A stretch of DNA of 64,000 bases. Source: Tremella fuciformis (Eukaryota > Basidiomycota > Tremellomycetes > Tremellales > Tremellaceae). The DNA is taken from NCBI GenBank assembly GCA_032768795.1, contig CP136495.1, forward strand, positions 1,862,501 to 1,926,500, read 5' to 3'. Below are positions 23,271 through 32,159 of the stretch, one piece after another (the stretch's first letter is position 1; every line of letters begins with the position of its first letter). A program made the position numbers and the translations under genes. The notes below the pieces were generated by a model. That model was given only the letters and a program-made list of their open reading frames with translations. It was not told the DNA's origin and did no database searches.

Positions 23271-24131
23271 ATGTCGAACATCCTCACAAGTACGGAGATC
23301 CCCACGACACTCAAGATTGAAAGAGGCCCGTGGAGAGAAGAGCCCTTCGGTTTCCCAAGAAGCTGGACTGCGGAGCAGCGTGTGTTGGCCGAGAAGAATC
23401 CTCCACTCGATGAGGGAGAGTGCTAGATCCTCGTCTCCTTAGACACAGAGGAGGATATAATCGGGGGGCTCAAGGTTGCCTACGGCGGCTACGCTCTGCC
23501 GGGGGACACGCGACGACTCGAAACTCTCAAATGGAGATGCATGACCAACGAGTTCCTTCTTTCGAATATGCTCGAAGGATATAGGTATAGGTTTGGTGCC
23601 GATAGTTCATGACTCAGGGATACGCTATTGAGGACTCTCACGGAGGCTTGTGAGGCTAGAATGGGCTCGCAGCATGTGACCTTTCTGCCCATGTCCGACG
23701 ACGCCAAGGACAAGATATGGGGTTCGCTGAATCCTCATTCCCTGAATCCTCGAGACGTGAGGAGGGCGTCCAAGGCAAAGTGGATCATAGAGCGTGGGAC
23801 CGAACAGGAGAGGACTGTCGATCTGAGCACATTCTCGGCTCAGGTTCTGGACGAAGTTCAGACCAAGCTCGCCCAGATATATTTCCCGTCAAGTTCAAGC
23901 TCCAGGGCCCTTCGTCTGCCTACAGTCGGGGCACGCGGCCTCATGTCGCGGCGACTCTCAGTGGTCAAGTACTTCAGCTCGATGCTTCACGGAGTAGGCC
24001 TATCTAATCATTCATGGCGCATTGTGTACAAGCTTCACGCGTCTCTGCCGTCTCGCCGACAATCTTCTCCCCGACATCAAACTCACCCGCTTGATCTCGG
24101 TGTGCCCGCCCTGCCGTCAAGTGGCGTGTGA
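23271..24131 (+). pseudogene. Array pseudogene A3, two in-frame stops
   Basis: Read in one uninterrupted frame from ATG 23271, this aligns along its whole length with the A-type gene at 25762: FPRSWTAEQRVLAEKNPPLD, GLKVAYGGYALPGDTRRLET then LKWRCMTNEFLLS, TEACEARMGSQHVTFLPMSD, and GTEQERTVDLSTFSAQVLDE. Two stops interrupt it: TAG at 23424-23426 (right after DEGEC, where the relative has GECYVF) and TGA at 23610-23612. The usual 3' stop is lost, so the frame runs on to 24131. There are no frameshifts, so inactivation is fairly recent. Translation past the stops is not implied. Confidence 0.8.
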
Positions 24132-24494
24132 TTGGCTCGGAGATAGACGCGGGGGGTGCGGGCTCGCCCAAGTCCATGATGCCACGACTGTCACTCTATA
24201 TTGCCTACTGTACATGCGTTTCTGGGATGCATAAATCCAGAACGCCGTTGACTCGAGTCTTTCGTAGATGTCGGCGGGATCGTGAAGGGCGTACTGACCG
24301 ACGCAGTCGTCTGATAGTGCATTTTGGTCTGACACACTCGTACTGTGATATGTGATCTGTCACACCCCTACCTCGAGTAGAGCGCAAAGTCTCACAAAGG
24401 TCTATGTACATTCGCTTCCGATAGAAGCCTCGCGCACGGATCAAGTTGTCAGACGGCTCTGCAGGGCTCTGACGGCCTCGCGCTGTATCGTAAA
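24132..24494. other. Orphaned B-type upstream segment
   Basis: About 24250-24420 matches about 26771-26900, the region upstream of the B-type gene at 27009. Shared blocks include gactcgagtctttc, gatgtcgg, cgtgaagggcg, actgaccgacg and tctcacaaaggt. No B gene follows here; the 231-bp tandem repeat starts instead. A B-type partner of pseudogene A3 appears to have been lost. Confidence 0.6.
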
Positions 24495-25241
24495 TGTTAA
24501 ACAAAAGTGACCGGCCAGTCGAGTGTCAAGGCATTGATCGCCATCTTGTAACACTCCCCCTCGAGAGATGCTCTTGATACTCTCGGAACCTGGAAAGCCA
24601 CGTGTTATACCGTGCGCCTCCCCCTGCAGGCGGCATCCCTGCGGGTGTGAGGATTGAACCCGCGCCTGTAACCTGCGCCTTCGTCTGCCACGCCCAAGGC
24701 GGAGACTTGGGACTTTTAATCTGTTAAACAAAAGTGACCGGCCAGTCGAGTGTCAAGGGCATTGATCGCCGTCTCGTAACACTCCCCCTCGAGAGATGCC
24801 CGTTGATACTCTCGGAACCCGGAAAGCCACGTGTTCAACACCGTGCGCCTCCCCCTGCAGGCGGCATCCATGCGGGTGTGAGGATCGAACCCGCGCCTGT
24901 AACCTGCGCCTTCGTCTGCCACGCCCAAAGCGGAGACTTGGGACTTTTAATCTGTTAAACAAAAGTGACCGGCCAGTCGAGTGTCAAGGGCATTGATCGC
25001 CGTCTCGTAACACTCCCCCTCGAGAGATGCCCGTTGATACTCTCGGAACCCGGAAAGCCACGTGTTCAACACCGTGCGCCTCCCCCTGCAGGCGGCATCC
25101 ATGCGGGTGTGAGGATCGAACCCGCGCCTGTAACCTGCGCCTTCGTCTGCCACGCCCAAAGCGGAGACTTGGGACTTTTAATCTGTTAAACAAAAGTGAC
25201 CGGCCAGTCGAGTGTCAAGGCATTGATCGCCATCTTGTAAC
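24495..25241. repeat. 231-bp tandem repeat, three units plus a partial
   Basis: Units start at tgttaaacaaaagtgacc: 24495 (227 nt, divergent), 24722 (231 nt), 24953 (231 nt) and a 58-nt partial at 25184. Units 2 and 3 appear identical base for base. Unit 1 and the partial unit share edge variants (caaggcattgatcgccatcttg) that differ from the inner units (caagggcattgatcgccgtctcg). Each full unit contains gcgggtgtgaggatcgaacccgc-type sequence, which on the reverse strand gives GGTTCGATCC, similar to a tRNA B box, but no full cloverleaf can be drawn. Confidence 0.9.
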
Positions 25242-25761
25242 AGTAAAGGCCAGGAAGACAGAGCTCGAATCAACAGCTCCATCGAACGATTGCCCCATTT
25301 CTTGATGCACTGGGACACAATCGACTTCGGTTCTACTTGCAAATACTTTCTCGACACAAGTCTGTGCCCCACTTTTAGCCCAAATCAAATTCGCAGGTAT
25401 AGACCGTCCTCAATGTGTTCCTGCCATATTGCACGCCCTCCCCCTGCACTTGTTGCCTTGCCCTGCCCCAGAAGCTCTCGCCTTGCCAATCGACTCTGTC
25501 TTCCTCAGACTAGGCTCGAAGCCCTTTGTCCTGATCGCGAATACTTATCGCGAATAGCCAACGCCTCTCGCCACTTGCCTTCTGTCTGCTTTGCCAAAAA
25601 GTGCTCCTCAATGTCGACAAAGGATGACTGGGATGGTATGGTCAGATCTGATAGTGGTGCCACCTATATACCTCGTAGCCCGGCAGGCCATCGCCAGACT
25701 TGCTTTGCTACTTCATTTCGATCAGTAAAGGTTACACAATCGATCTTTGTGCTCCATCAGT
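25242..25761. promoter_or_regulatory. Upstream region of array gene A4
   Basis: About 520 bases from the repeat's end to the A4 start. About 25520-25761 aligns with about 19120-19356 upstream of A1 (ctgctttgccaa, agtgctcc, gatggt, ggcggcgcgacctata versus agtggtgccacctata). A TATA-like cctatatacc lies at 25663-25672, about 95 bases before the ATG. The shared block suggests a common expression programme for A-type genes. Confidence 0.5.
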
Positions 25762-26475
25762 ATGTCTGCCCGCCAGGCAAGCACCGACGTGCAAGCAAGC
25801 ACTGACAAACCCACGACACTCGAGGTTGGAAGTGGTCAGGTAACAGAGAAGTTTAAGTTTCCCGAATCATGGACCCCGGAGCAAATCGAGTCAGTGAAGA
25901 AGAACCCCACACTCGACAAGGGAGAGTGCTATGTTTTTCTGTTATTGGAAAGAGCGTGGATAAATGGGACGGAGGTAGGTGGGGGTCTCAAGATCGCATA
26001 CGACGGCACCGCGGTCCCAGGGGCCGCGCGACGACGGGAAGGTCTCAGATGGGGCCTCGTTACCCACGAGTTCCTTGTTTCGGCTGAGCTGAAAGACTTG
26101 GACTCCGAGCACCGCGGCGCTGATCCGGAAAGATACAGGAAAGTAGTGCTGAGCAGCTACAAGGAAGCCTGTAAGGCGAGAATGGGGTTGCAGCACGTCA
26201 GCCTACTGTCCATGGAAGAAGATCCCGATGATAAGATGTTTGAGTCAGATCTTGATGACGTGTGGCAAGCCTCTGAGGGCGATTGGGTTCTTGACGCTGG
26301 GACAGAGCAGGAAAGAACCGTCGATTGGGGAACCTTTTTGGCTGAATTGATGCAAGAAGTGAAGACGAAGGTCGACAGCTCGTATGCGCTTCCAGAGTCT
26401 GCAGAGTCCGCACGGACTTTGCCCACTGAGGAGCCTACAGTGCCGCCTACAGGGCCCACCAACGTGCCCTTGTGA
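25762..26475 (+). CDS. Array gene A4, orphan protein, 237 aa
   Basis: Intronless, the most complete A-type member and a good reference for the family. Order: a Ser/Thr-rich head with a short duplicated QASTD; FKFPESWTPEQIESVKKNPT and LDKGECYVFLLLE (about residues 32-62); GGLKIAYDGTAVPGAARRRE then GLRWGLVTHEFLVSAE; YKEACKARMGLQHVSLLSME; GTEQERTVDWGTFLAELMQE; and a Thr/Pro-rich tail (EEPTVPPTGPTNVPL). No signal peptide, membrane span or catalytic motif that I recognise. Start chosen because atcagtATG is conserved upstream of A1. Immediately downstream is its B-type partner at 27009, same strand, 533 bases away. Confidence 0.75.
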   Translation: MSARQASTDVQASTDKPTTLEVGSGQVTEKFKFPESWTPEQIESVKKNPTLDKGECYVFLLLERAWINGTEVGGGLKIAYDGTAVPGAARRREGLRWGLVTHEFLVSAELKDLDSEHRGADPERYRKVVLSSYKEACKARMGLQHVSLLSMEEDPDDKMFESDLDDVWQASEGDWVLDAGTEQERTVDWGTFLAELMQEVKTKVDSSYALPESAESARTLPTEEPTVPPTGPTNVPL

Positions 26476-27008
26476 TCACAACTCTCTCAATGGCTAGCTT
26501 CACGGATCTAGCCTACTCGTCATTACTGACAAATTGCATGTATGCAAGCATTATATTTCACCTTATGTGTCTGCCGTTTTCGTCGAGGATCATTCCCTCA
26601 CCATCATGTTCCCACACGCCACCCAATTGACTTGATCTGCTGGCACCCCTCTCACCGTCAAGCATCGTGCACCCCTCTTGGAATTATCGCTGCGGCGACA
26701 CGGGGCGGCCCCCGTGCATAGAAATCCCACCGGTATCAGGCCCGTTGGGATACGCTGACCAGGACGCCTTCGACTCGAGTCTTTCATCGATGTCGGTGGG
26801 GCCGTGAAGGGCGCACTGACCGACGGACGTAGTCGTTCAAGGCGTATGAGGGTGATTTGGCTTGTCCAATCTCGAATAAAATGCAGACTCTCACAAAGGT
26901 TTGTATTGGCCGTCAAAAGTCGCCTTCGAGCCTCAGGACCTGTTCAGTTGGCTGCTAGAAGCAACAACAGGCTTTGCGGACACGATCACTTCTCAGTATA
27001 GGCCGGTC
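26476..27008. other. Intergenic A4 / B5
   Basis: 533 bases with the A4 3' flank (tgtatgcaagcatta, about 26537) and the B-type upstream block at about 26771-26900 that recurs at 24250-24420. No other gene seen. Confidence 0.5.
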
Positions 27009-27650
27009 ATGAACCCCACAGAGGCATCTGCCAAGATGAACGAGACTGCAGAGTCGGCTTCGCGCACGGAGACCGAGGACGGTCTTATCTTCCCACAGGG
27101 GTGGAGTCAACAGGACCTGAAAGAAATCAAGACTTCGTCACCTCTCGAGCTAGGAGCGTGTCATGTCTACATGTCTCTCCCAGCCAACAAGGACGAATGC
27201 GGCGCGGTCAGGATGGCGTACGACGGCAAAAGTATTCCCAGCGTTTCTCGTCGGCTGCACTGCCTTCGCTGGGGCGTCATCACGGAAGCGGTCGTCGATC
27301 GACTCACCGAGGACATAGGAGACGAGAATAAGGACGAGAGACACCAGCTCTTGGACCAATACATGGACGAGTGGCAAGGCACAGCCCGCCGAAATGGGGT
27401 CAGTCTGGAACCAATGTCGAGCTACAAGGCGGACAAGATCGAGGAACTCCCGTCCACTTCTGAATCTGGGCACGCCTCGGATATCCAAACTGCGTTCATA
27501 ATCTCAAACACAAGAGACCCCGAAATCATGACTGACTGGCGACAGGGGGCACTCAGCATATGTGACGAGCTGCTCCCAGCACCATCGGTAGAGTCTGACG
27601 ATTCGTCCCAGTCAGGCGACTTCGTCCCTGTGAACCATGACTCGCACTGA
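27009..27650 (+). CDS. Array gene B5, orphan protein, 213 aa
   Basis: Intronless B-type member. The segments parallel A4 but with B-specific residues: LIFPQGWSQQDLKEIKTSSP, LELGACHVYMSLPANKDE, VRMAYDGKSIPSVSRRLHCL then RWGVITEAVVDRL, LLDQYMDEWQGTARRNGVSL, EPMSSYKADKIEELP and TDWRQGALSICDELL. The SLP-N-K-DE segment and the WGVIT-AVVD motif are shared with the gene at 29525. The C-terminal tail is acidic/Ser-rich. An upstream in-frame start at 26901 is possible but lies in duplicated upstream sequence, so MNPTEAS at 27009 is preferred. Function unknown. Confidence 0.72.
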   Translation: MNPTEASAKMNETAESASRTETEDGLIFPQGWSQQDLKEIKTSSPLELGACHVYMSLPANKDECGAVRMAYDGKSIPSVSRRLHCLRWGVITEAVVDRLTEDIGDENKDERHQLLDQYMDEWQGTARRNGVSLEPMSSYKADKIEELPSTSESGHASDIQTAFIISNTRDPEIMTDWRQGALSICDELLPAPSVESDDSSQSGDFVPVNHDSH

Positions 27651-28193
27651 ATGTGTATCGACTGTACATGACTAGCTTCTGCTCACGATTCTTGATGCAC
27701 TGAGCGGATGTACATTCCTGCCTGCGCAGCATAGAAACGATGCGAGCTATACATTCCGTGTCTCCGTGGCTCTGTTCATCGCATCGTTGTCCTCGCAATC
27801 TGTGCACCGCTTGCCCATGAAATTTTCGCTCTAGTCATCGAACAGAAAGGAACAACGAAGCGAACTCAGGCCTGTCTTGCAATTCTAATGGCAAATGCTC
27901 CTCGCATACAGTACACCAAAAACTCCATCCCTTCACCCTCTCATGGCCTGAACTTCTCACCTCCTTAGGCCTAACGCAGCATCGCCACACGCCTTCTGTA
28001 CACTTTGCAAATGACGGTCTCACATCAAGAACAAAGGGTGACTGCATATATGTGAAATGATGCCCTGACACTTATAAATCCGAGTCACCGTGCAACCCAT
28101 GGCAGACACTCTCTTCAACTGCATTTCAAGGATTTCAAGCATTCAACAAATACACAGCAGCTCGATCTCTTGCCTCGGTAGTTGACCATCAGC
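27651..28193. other. Intergenic B5 / A6
   Basis: 543 bases with no supported gene. Weak family resemblance to the other A-type upstream regions just before the ATG (accatcagcatg). Confidence 0.4.
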
Positions 28194-28865
28194 ATGTCGA
28201 AAGCCCAGGCCAGCACCGAAAGCCCATCGACACCTGGAGAAACAAGTGTTGGGTGGACGACACAGGGCTTCATTCCCCCGAGCGACTGGACCGCTGAGAA
28301 GTGGAAGTCAGCCAAGACGCGTCCTGCACTCGAAGATGGTAAAGTCTCACTTTACATATCTGCGCCTGAAACTTCGAACCCCTTCGGAAAGGTGAAGCTG
28401 TCATTCGAGGGCAGCGCCCTACCTGGGGTTGACCGCGGACTTGAAGGTCTCAAATGGGCTGTCCTGACGGAAGAATTCCTCAGATCGATGGCGGAAGGCA
28501 AATTCAAGTCCAGATTCTGTTGCGACGTAGAACCAACATTCAAGGACGCAGTCGTGCAAACTTTCATCAAGACCTGCAAAGACCCGAAAATGAATGTGCC
28601 CCAGTGTGTCAACTTCTTACCCATGTCCGAATATACACAGGATCTGATAGAGCTTGTTTGGCCTGAAAGCGCCTACATGTTCTTGAAGGACGTCGCAGTT
28701 GGGGATTTACGAACATCCATCGAGACAATCAGAGCCTATTCACAATTTTCCAATTTTCTTAAGAGCAGGGTGGAAGAGGAACTCGACAAGACATATTCGC
28801 CCCCCGAGACTGTTGGACCCCCGCCCACCAATGTGACCACATCGCTGGCTGACTTGTCAGTATGA
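28194..28865 (+). CDS. Array gene A6, orphan protein, 223 aa
   Basis: Intronless A-type member. Begins MSKAQASTES, like the QAST head of A4. Core: PSDWTAEKWKSAKTRPALED, KVSLYISAPE, KVKLSFEGSALPGVDRGLEG then LKWAVLTEEFLRSM, IKTCKDPKM...CVNFLPMSEYTQD. The GTE-EA/ER-TVD box near the C-terminus of A1 and A4 is replaced by a divergent helix-like segment (SNFLKSRVEEELDKTYSPPE), though the following Pro/Thr tail is kept. The GxC motif (GECY in A4) is GKVS here, so that Cys is not essential to the fold. Paired with the B-type gene at 29525. Confidence 0.72.
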   Translation: MSKAQASTESPSTPGETSVGWTTQGFIPPSDWTAEKWKSAKTRPALEDGKVSLYISAPETSNPFGKVKLSFEGSALPGVDRGLEGLKWAVLTEEFLRSMAEGKFKSRFCCDVEPTFKDAVVQTFIKTCKDPKMNVPQCVNFLPMSEYTQDLIELVWPESAYMFLKDVAVGDLRTSIETIRAYSQFSNFLKSRVEEELDKTYSPPETVGPPPTNVTTSLADLSV

Positions 28866-29524
28866 TGCGTCTATGCTTGGTGGCCAATCTTCCAGCCATT
28901 CCTCCACACTTGAATGCGTACTCATTTTCCTTTACACATTGTATGCATAAACTCTATTGCAGTCTCATCGTGACCACTGATTCAGCTCCATGCGCCAGAG
29001 GCACTCTTCCCTCCGACAAGACTCACGTTCCTCGGACTGTAATGACGAGTTCTCGGAGAACACTCACATGCTGTGCGGCTTCAATGTTCCCCTTGGGAGA
29101 TGTGGTGACCATCTTCGGTACTGAGACAGTCAGAATGTGAAGTGGGACGAGCGGGAGCTTGGTCTCAACCATTTGAGCATCGTAAACTCTGCAGTCAGTG
29201 TAACTCAACATACTGTACTCGTCGAGAACTGTCGAAGCCCATAGAAGATCAGACGACTGTCTGAAAGGATCATTAGCGCTTTTGTCTCCACCTTTGCACC
29301 GCCACAAGTCTTCTGGGCGTCTGAATGTATGATGTACTCGCTTCTCTCGCTCATCTGCATCATCAATACCCCCGCGTACCAGACACTCTCGCCAACACTT
29401 CTCTCCTGCCATACCTAAGCCTTCAGCCGCAGCACGGATACGGCCTCAAAGCGATCTGATTGTACACTCGTCCGTATCAGTCGATCACGGTCGGTGAGCA
29501 CGGCCCGTAGCCCAGCCGTTAGCC
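28866..29524. other. Intergenic A6 / B7
   Basis: 659 bases. Contains the conserved 3'-flank motif tgtatgcat (about 28937). Otherwise only chance frames. Confidence 0.4.
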
Positions 29525-30178
29525 ATGGAGTCCACCGGAACAAGCGCACGGCAAGGCGACATCGACGAATCTCTCATCTTCCCGGAGCAGATTGACATGA
29601 CGCGCCGCATGCAGATGAGACACCGCGGACCCCTCGACACGGGCATATGCTATGTTTACGCGTCTCTGCCCAGCCAGACGGGCGACGAACCCTACGTAAG
29701 GATGGCTTACCAGGGACCTTGGGGCATCCCAAGTGTGTCGCAACGCTTGCGCTCTCTTCGCTGGGGGGTCATTACGAAAGCGGTCGTCGACGCTATCGTT
29801 CAGTCCAATGAGTACGACAGCAATGTCCCCGCGTCCGCGTCAGACCGGCAGAAGGCTGAGGAAAAGACAGCAAGAAAGAATCAGACTCGTTTGAAGTCGT
29901 ATATATACGACTGGTATGACAAGGCTCGACTTGATGGAGTAATTCTGAAATCCATGTCCGTGTACGTAGCAGACAGAATCGAGGAATACCCATTTAACAA
30001 GAGTGGGAGCCTCGCCCCGGACGGTCTTGATTCGTTTTTGAAGTCGAATACCCCGGATGGAGGGTCCATGGTAGAGTGGCAAGAAATGGCAAAGAGCATA
30101 TGCGCAGAGTTCGACATGTCTTGGTTTGTCGCACCAACATTCGACCGGCCACCGCGGAGCGAGGGTTCGTCGAGTTGA
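29525..30178 (+). CDS. Array gene B7, orphan protein, 217 aa
   Basis: Intronless B-type member and last gene of the array. Core: LIFPEQIDMTRRMQMRHRGP, LDTGICYVYASLPSQTGDE, VRMAYQGPWGIPSVSQRLRS then LRWGVITKAVVDAIV, a Lys/Glu-rich insert of about 20 residues (SASDRQKAEEKTARKNQ) absent from B5, YIYDWYDKARLDGVILKSMS, VYVADRIEEYP, and MVEWQEMAKSICAEF. Close in pattern to B5, so the A6-B7 pair repeats the A4-B5 arrangement. Function unknown; no targeting signal seen. Confidence 0.72.
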   Translation: MESTGTSARQGDIDESLIFPEQIDMTRRMQMRHRGPLDTGICYVYASLPSQTGDEPYVRMAYQGPWGIPSVSQRLRSLRWGVITKAVVDAIVQSNEYDSNVPASASDRQKAEEKTARKNQTRLKSYIYDWYDKARLDGVILKSMSVYVADRIEEYPFNKSGSLAPDGLDSFLKSNTPDGGSMVEWQEMAKSICAEFDMSWFVAPTFDRPPRSEGSSS

Positions 30179-30561
30179 TTTCAAGCTATTGTGTACTTTG
30201 TAGATGCATTTAGCCTTCGGTCCAGTTTCTTCATGTATGTAGTGAGCGCATGATCATCACTGCACGGCGCAGCACACGGGCCGCAGTCGTGGCTTGACAC
30301 CCGTCACCAGCGAAGTAAGGTGATTTGACAAAGGGCGAGGCCACAGACTGGTCCTCTGACACAGCCAGCGTCCCCGACCTGTGATTCGCTAGAGCCTGCT
30401 GGGCTCGCCATAGGTCAAATGAGCCCAGAGGACTCCTCAGCCTGTCGCCTTTGCGCCCCTTCAGTATGGGAATCCACTCAGAGAAAGGACCGCTCGTTGT
30501 CTTGTATTGCACTGATCGTTTGTTTCGTCGATGCAATTGCACATACATATGACGCTGCATG
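30179..30561. other. Right edge of the array
   Basis: 383 bases between B7 and the 3' end of LNP1. Nothing recognised. Confidence 0.4.
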
Positions 30562-31920
30562 TCAAGTCTCTGCCGTCTCGTCGACGTCCATTCCCTCGTC
30601 ATCGTGGTCAGACTCGCTGGCTGTGAAGACTTCTTTGCCCAATTTACTTGATCTGGGTGTGCCCCTTTCCGCTGCCGAACGTCGAGTGACTGGCGCATTA
30701 CGGCGCATCAAAGGCGAGGGGGACACCGCAGCAGGCGGTGTCGGCGTCACAGGCGACGGCAGCGTGGGATTGCTCGTTGCGGGTTTCGTCTCGAGGCCCA
30801 GTGCGCCTTGCTGGCGCGAGATGGGAGGCAAGTTCATATGATTGCACCGCGGGCAAATCCATTCTCGGGTCTCAGCAGCGTACTGGCACGGGAGAGATGG
30901 CTTACGCATACGCTCCCACTCGTACTTGCTCCCGACCAGTCCGTTATGTCGAAAGCACTCGCCACATACCAAAGCATATTTGCTTTGCGCCGCCTGACTC
31001 GGGTCATCGCCAAGTATGCTGTCCACCACCCGATCATACCACTTCTTCTCAGGTGTCGGTAAAACGGGCTGAGCCGCCGACATCTGCATGTGGATCGCAG
31101 CCGCCTGTTCTGCCGACATGCCTGCAGGCAACGGTGTGCCTCCTATACCGACGAGATGACCGGGAACGCGCGGTGTACCAACGGGTGCGGCAGGCTGTTG
31201 CTGAGGGGTCTGCCCTTTTGCTGGGGAGCCTTGCTGAGGCGTCTGAGGTGTCTGCGGCCCGCTTTGAGGTGTTGACGGTCCGCTGCCAGGATGCACACCC
31301 TGTCCAAGAGGTGTCCCCGGGGCGGATCCGCCCTCGTACTGCTCGATGAGTTTGCGGGTGCTATCATAGTTGGTGGCCTTTTTGACGGCATCGAGGTGCT
31401 TTCGTTGTTCGGCGAGGAGACGCCGAAGATGTGTTTCTGAACCTCAGCGCATCGCCCATGCCTTGACGAGAGGCCGCACCTTCCGCGTTACGCTGCCGAG
31501 TGAAGAAGAAGTGTAGCAAGCGCGAGAGGAGCCATATGCTTCACTTCAGCCCCGTCACCGTGCTCTTGTTCTTCCTGCTGGGACTCACAAGACAGGTCCT
31601 CCGCTGACGCTTGCCGCACCGATTATCCTCGCCTCCACACTCTGAGGGTCGATACCGACGAGCCCCCAAGGAAGACCGCCGACCCACCACAGCCCGACCC
31701 ATATCGCCCAGAGACCTATGCCGTATGCGTATACCAGCAGGGATATTCGTCGCTCTCGCAACCGGATCTCGGACAGGTGTATCTTTGCGTCGTTGATGTC
31801 GGTGGCCAATCGAGAAAGGAGGGTTTCATAGTCTGGCGGCGAGGCCTGAGGGTCAGCATGAGCTAAAAGACATCCTCGCTTGGTTGAGCCTACTCGAGAG
31901 AACCATGATAGCACGCCCAT
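30562..31920 (-). CDS. LNP1: Lunapark (LNP1) ER-junction protein, 405 aa
   Basis: Reverse strand, exons 31894..31920, 31589..31845, 31480..31538, 30562..31436. Begins MGVLSWFSRA, then a helix, two membrane spans (ISLLVYAYGIGLWAIWVGLW at about 43-62 and a second around 85-105), and the juxtamembrane helix HLRRLLAEQRKHLDAVKKAT followed by NYDSTRKLIEQYEG. A Pro/Gln-rich linker leads to the Lunapark zinc ribbon (about 267-316): YALVCGECFRHNG then WICPRCNHMN, giving CxxC...CxxC. Family knowledge: Lnp1 stabilises three-way junctions of the tubular ER. The zinc-ribbon spacing is longer than in animal Lunapark, with an extra segment between the two CxxC pairs. The acidic C-terminus ends DVDETAET. Divergent to MIP1, 239 bases between starts. 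Confidence 0.9.
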
Positions 31921-32159
31921 GACCCCTGCGTCCCCGTTGCACCCAGTACTGTTGAGAAGAAAGCAAGAAACAGCGTGAAAGTCGCCTGCTGTTCGTCAAC
32001 ATTTTGTGCCTGAAATCCGCGTCATCTCTCCAGTTCCATCGCAACATCTATCTCATATCCCCCTGCAGTTACAACTTTCTTCCATTGTTGTCCTTCACTC
32101 GACTCGTCATGAGACGCTCGTCGATCCGATAGCACTCTCTCAGTGATCTCTCTCGCGAG

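Noticed and set aside
24600..25165. tRNA genes on the reverse strand within the 231-bp repeats
   Set aside because: The GGTTCGATCC box is present, but the distance to a possible 5' acceptor strand is about 20 bases too short and the stems have mismatches, so no cloverleaf forms. Kept only as a B-box-like motif.
24734..25193. Repeated 69-75 codon frames in the tandem repeats as genes
   Set aside because: They exist in several frames on both strands, follow the repeat period exactly and encode Arg-rich low-complexity peptides. They are by-products of the repeat.
18200..30200. A classical mobile element driving the array
   Set aside because: No transposase, integrase or reverse-transcriptase motif, long terminal repeat or target-site duplication was seen; duplication of gene units explains the layout.
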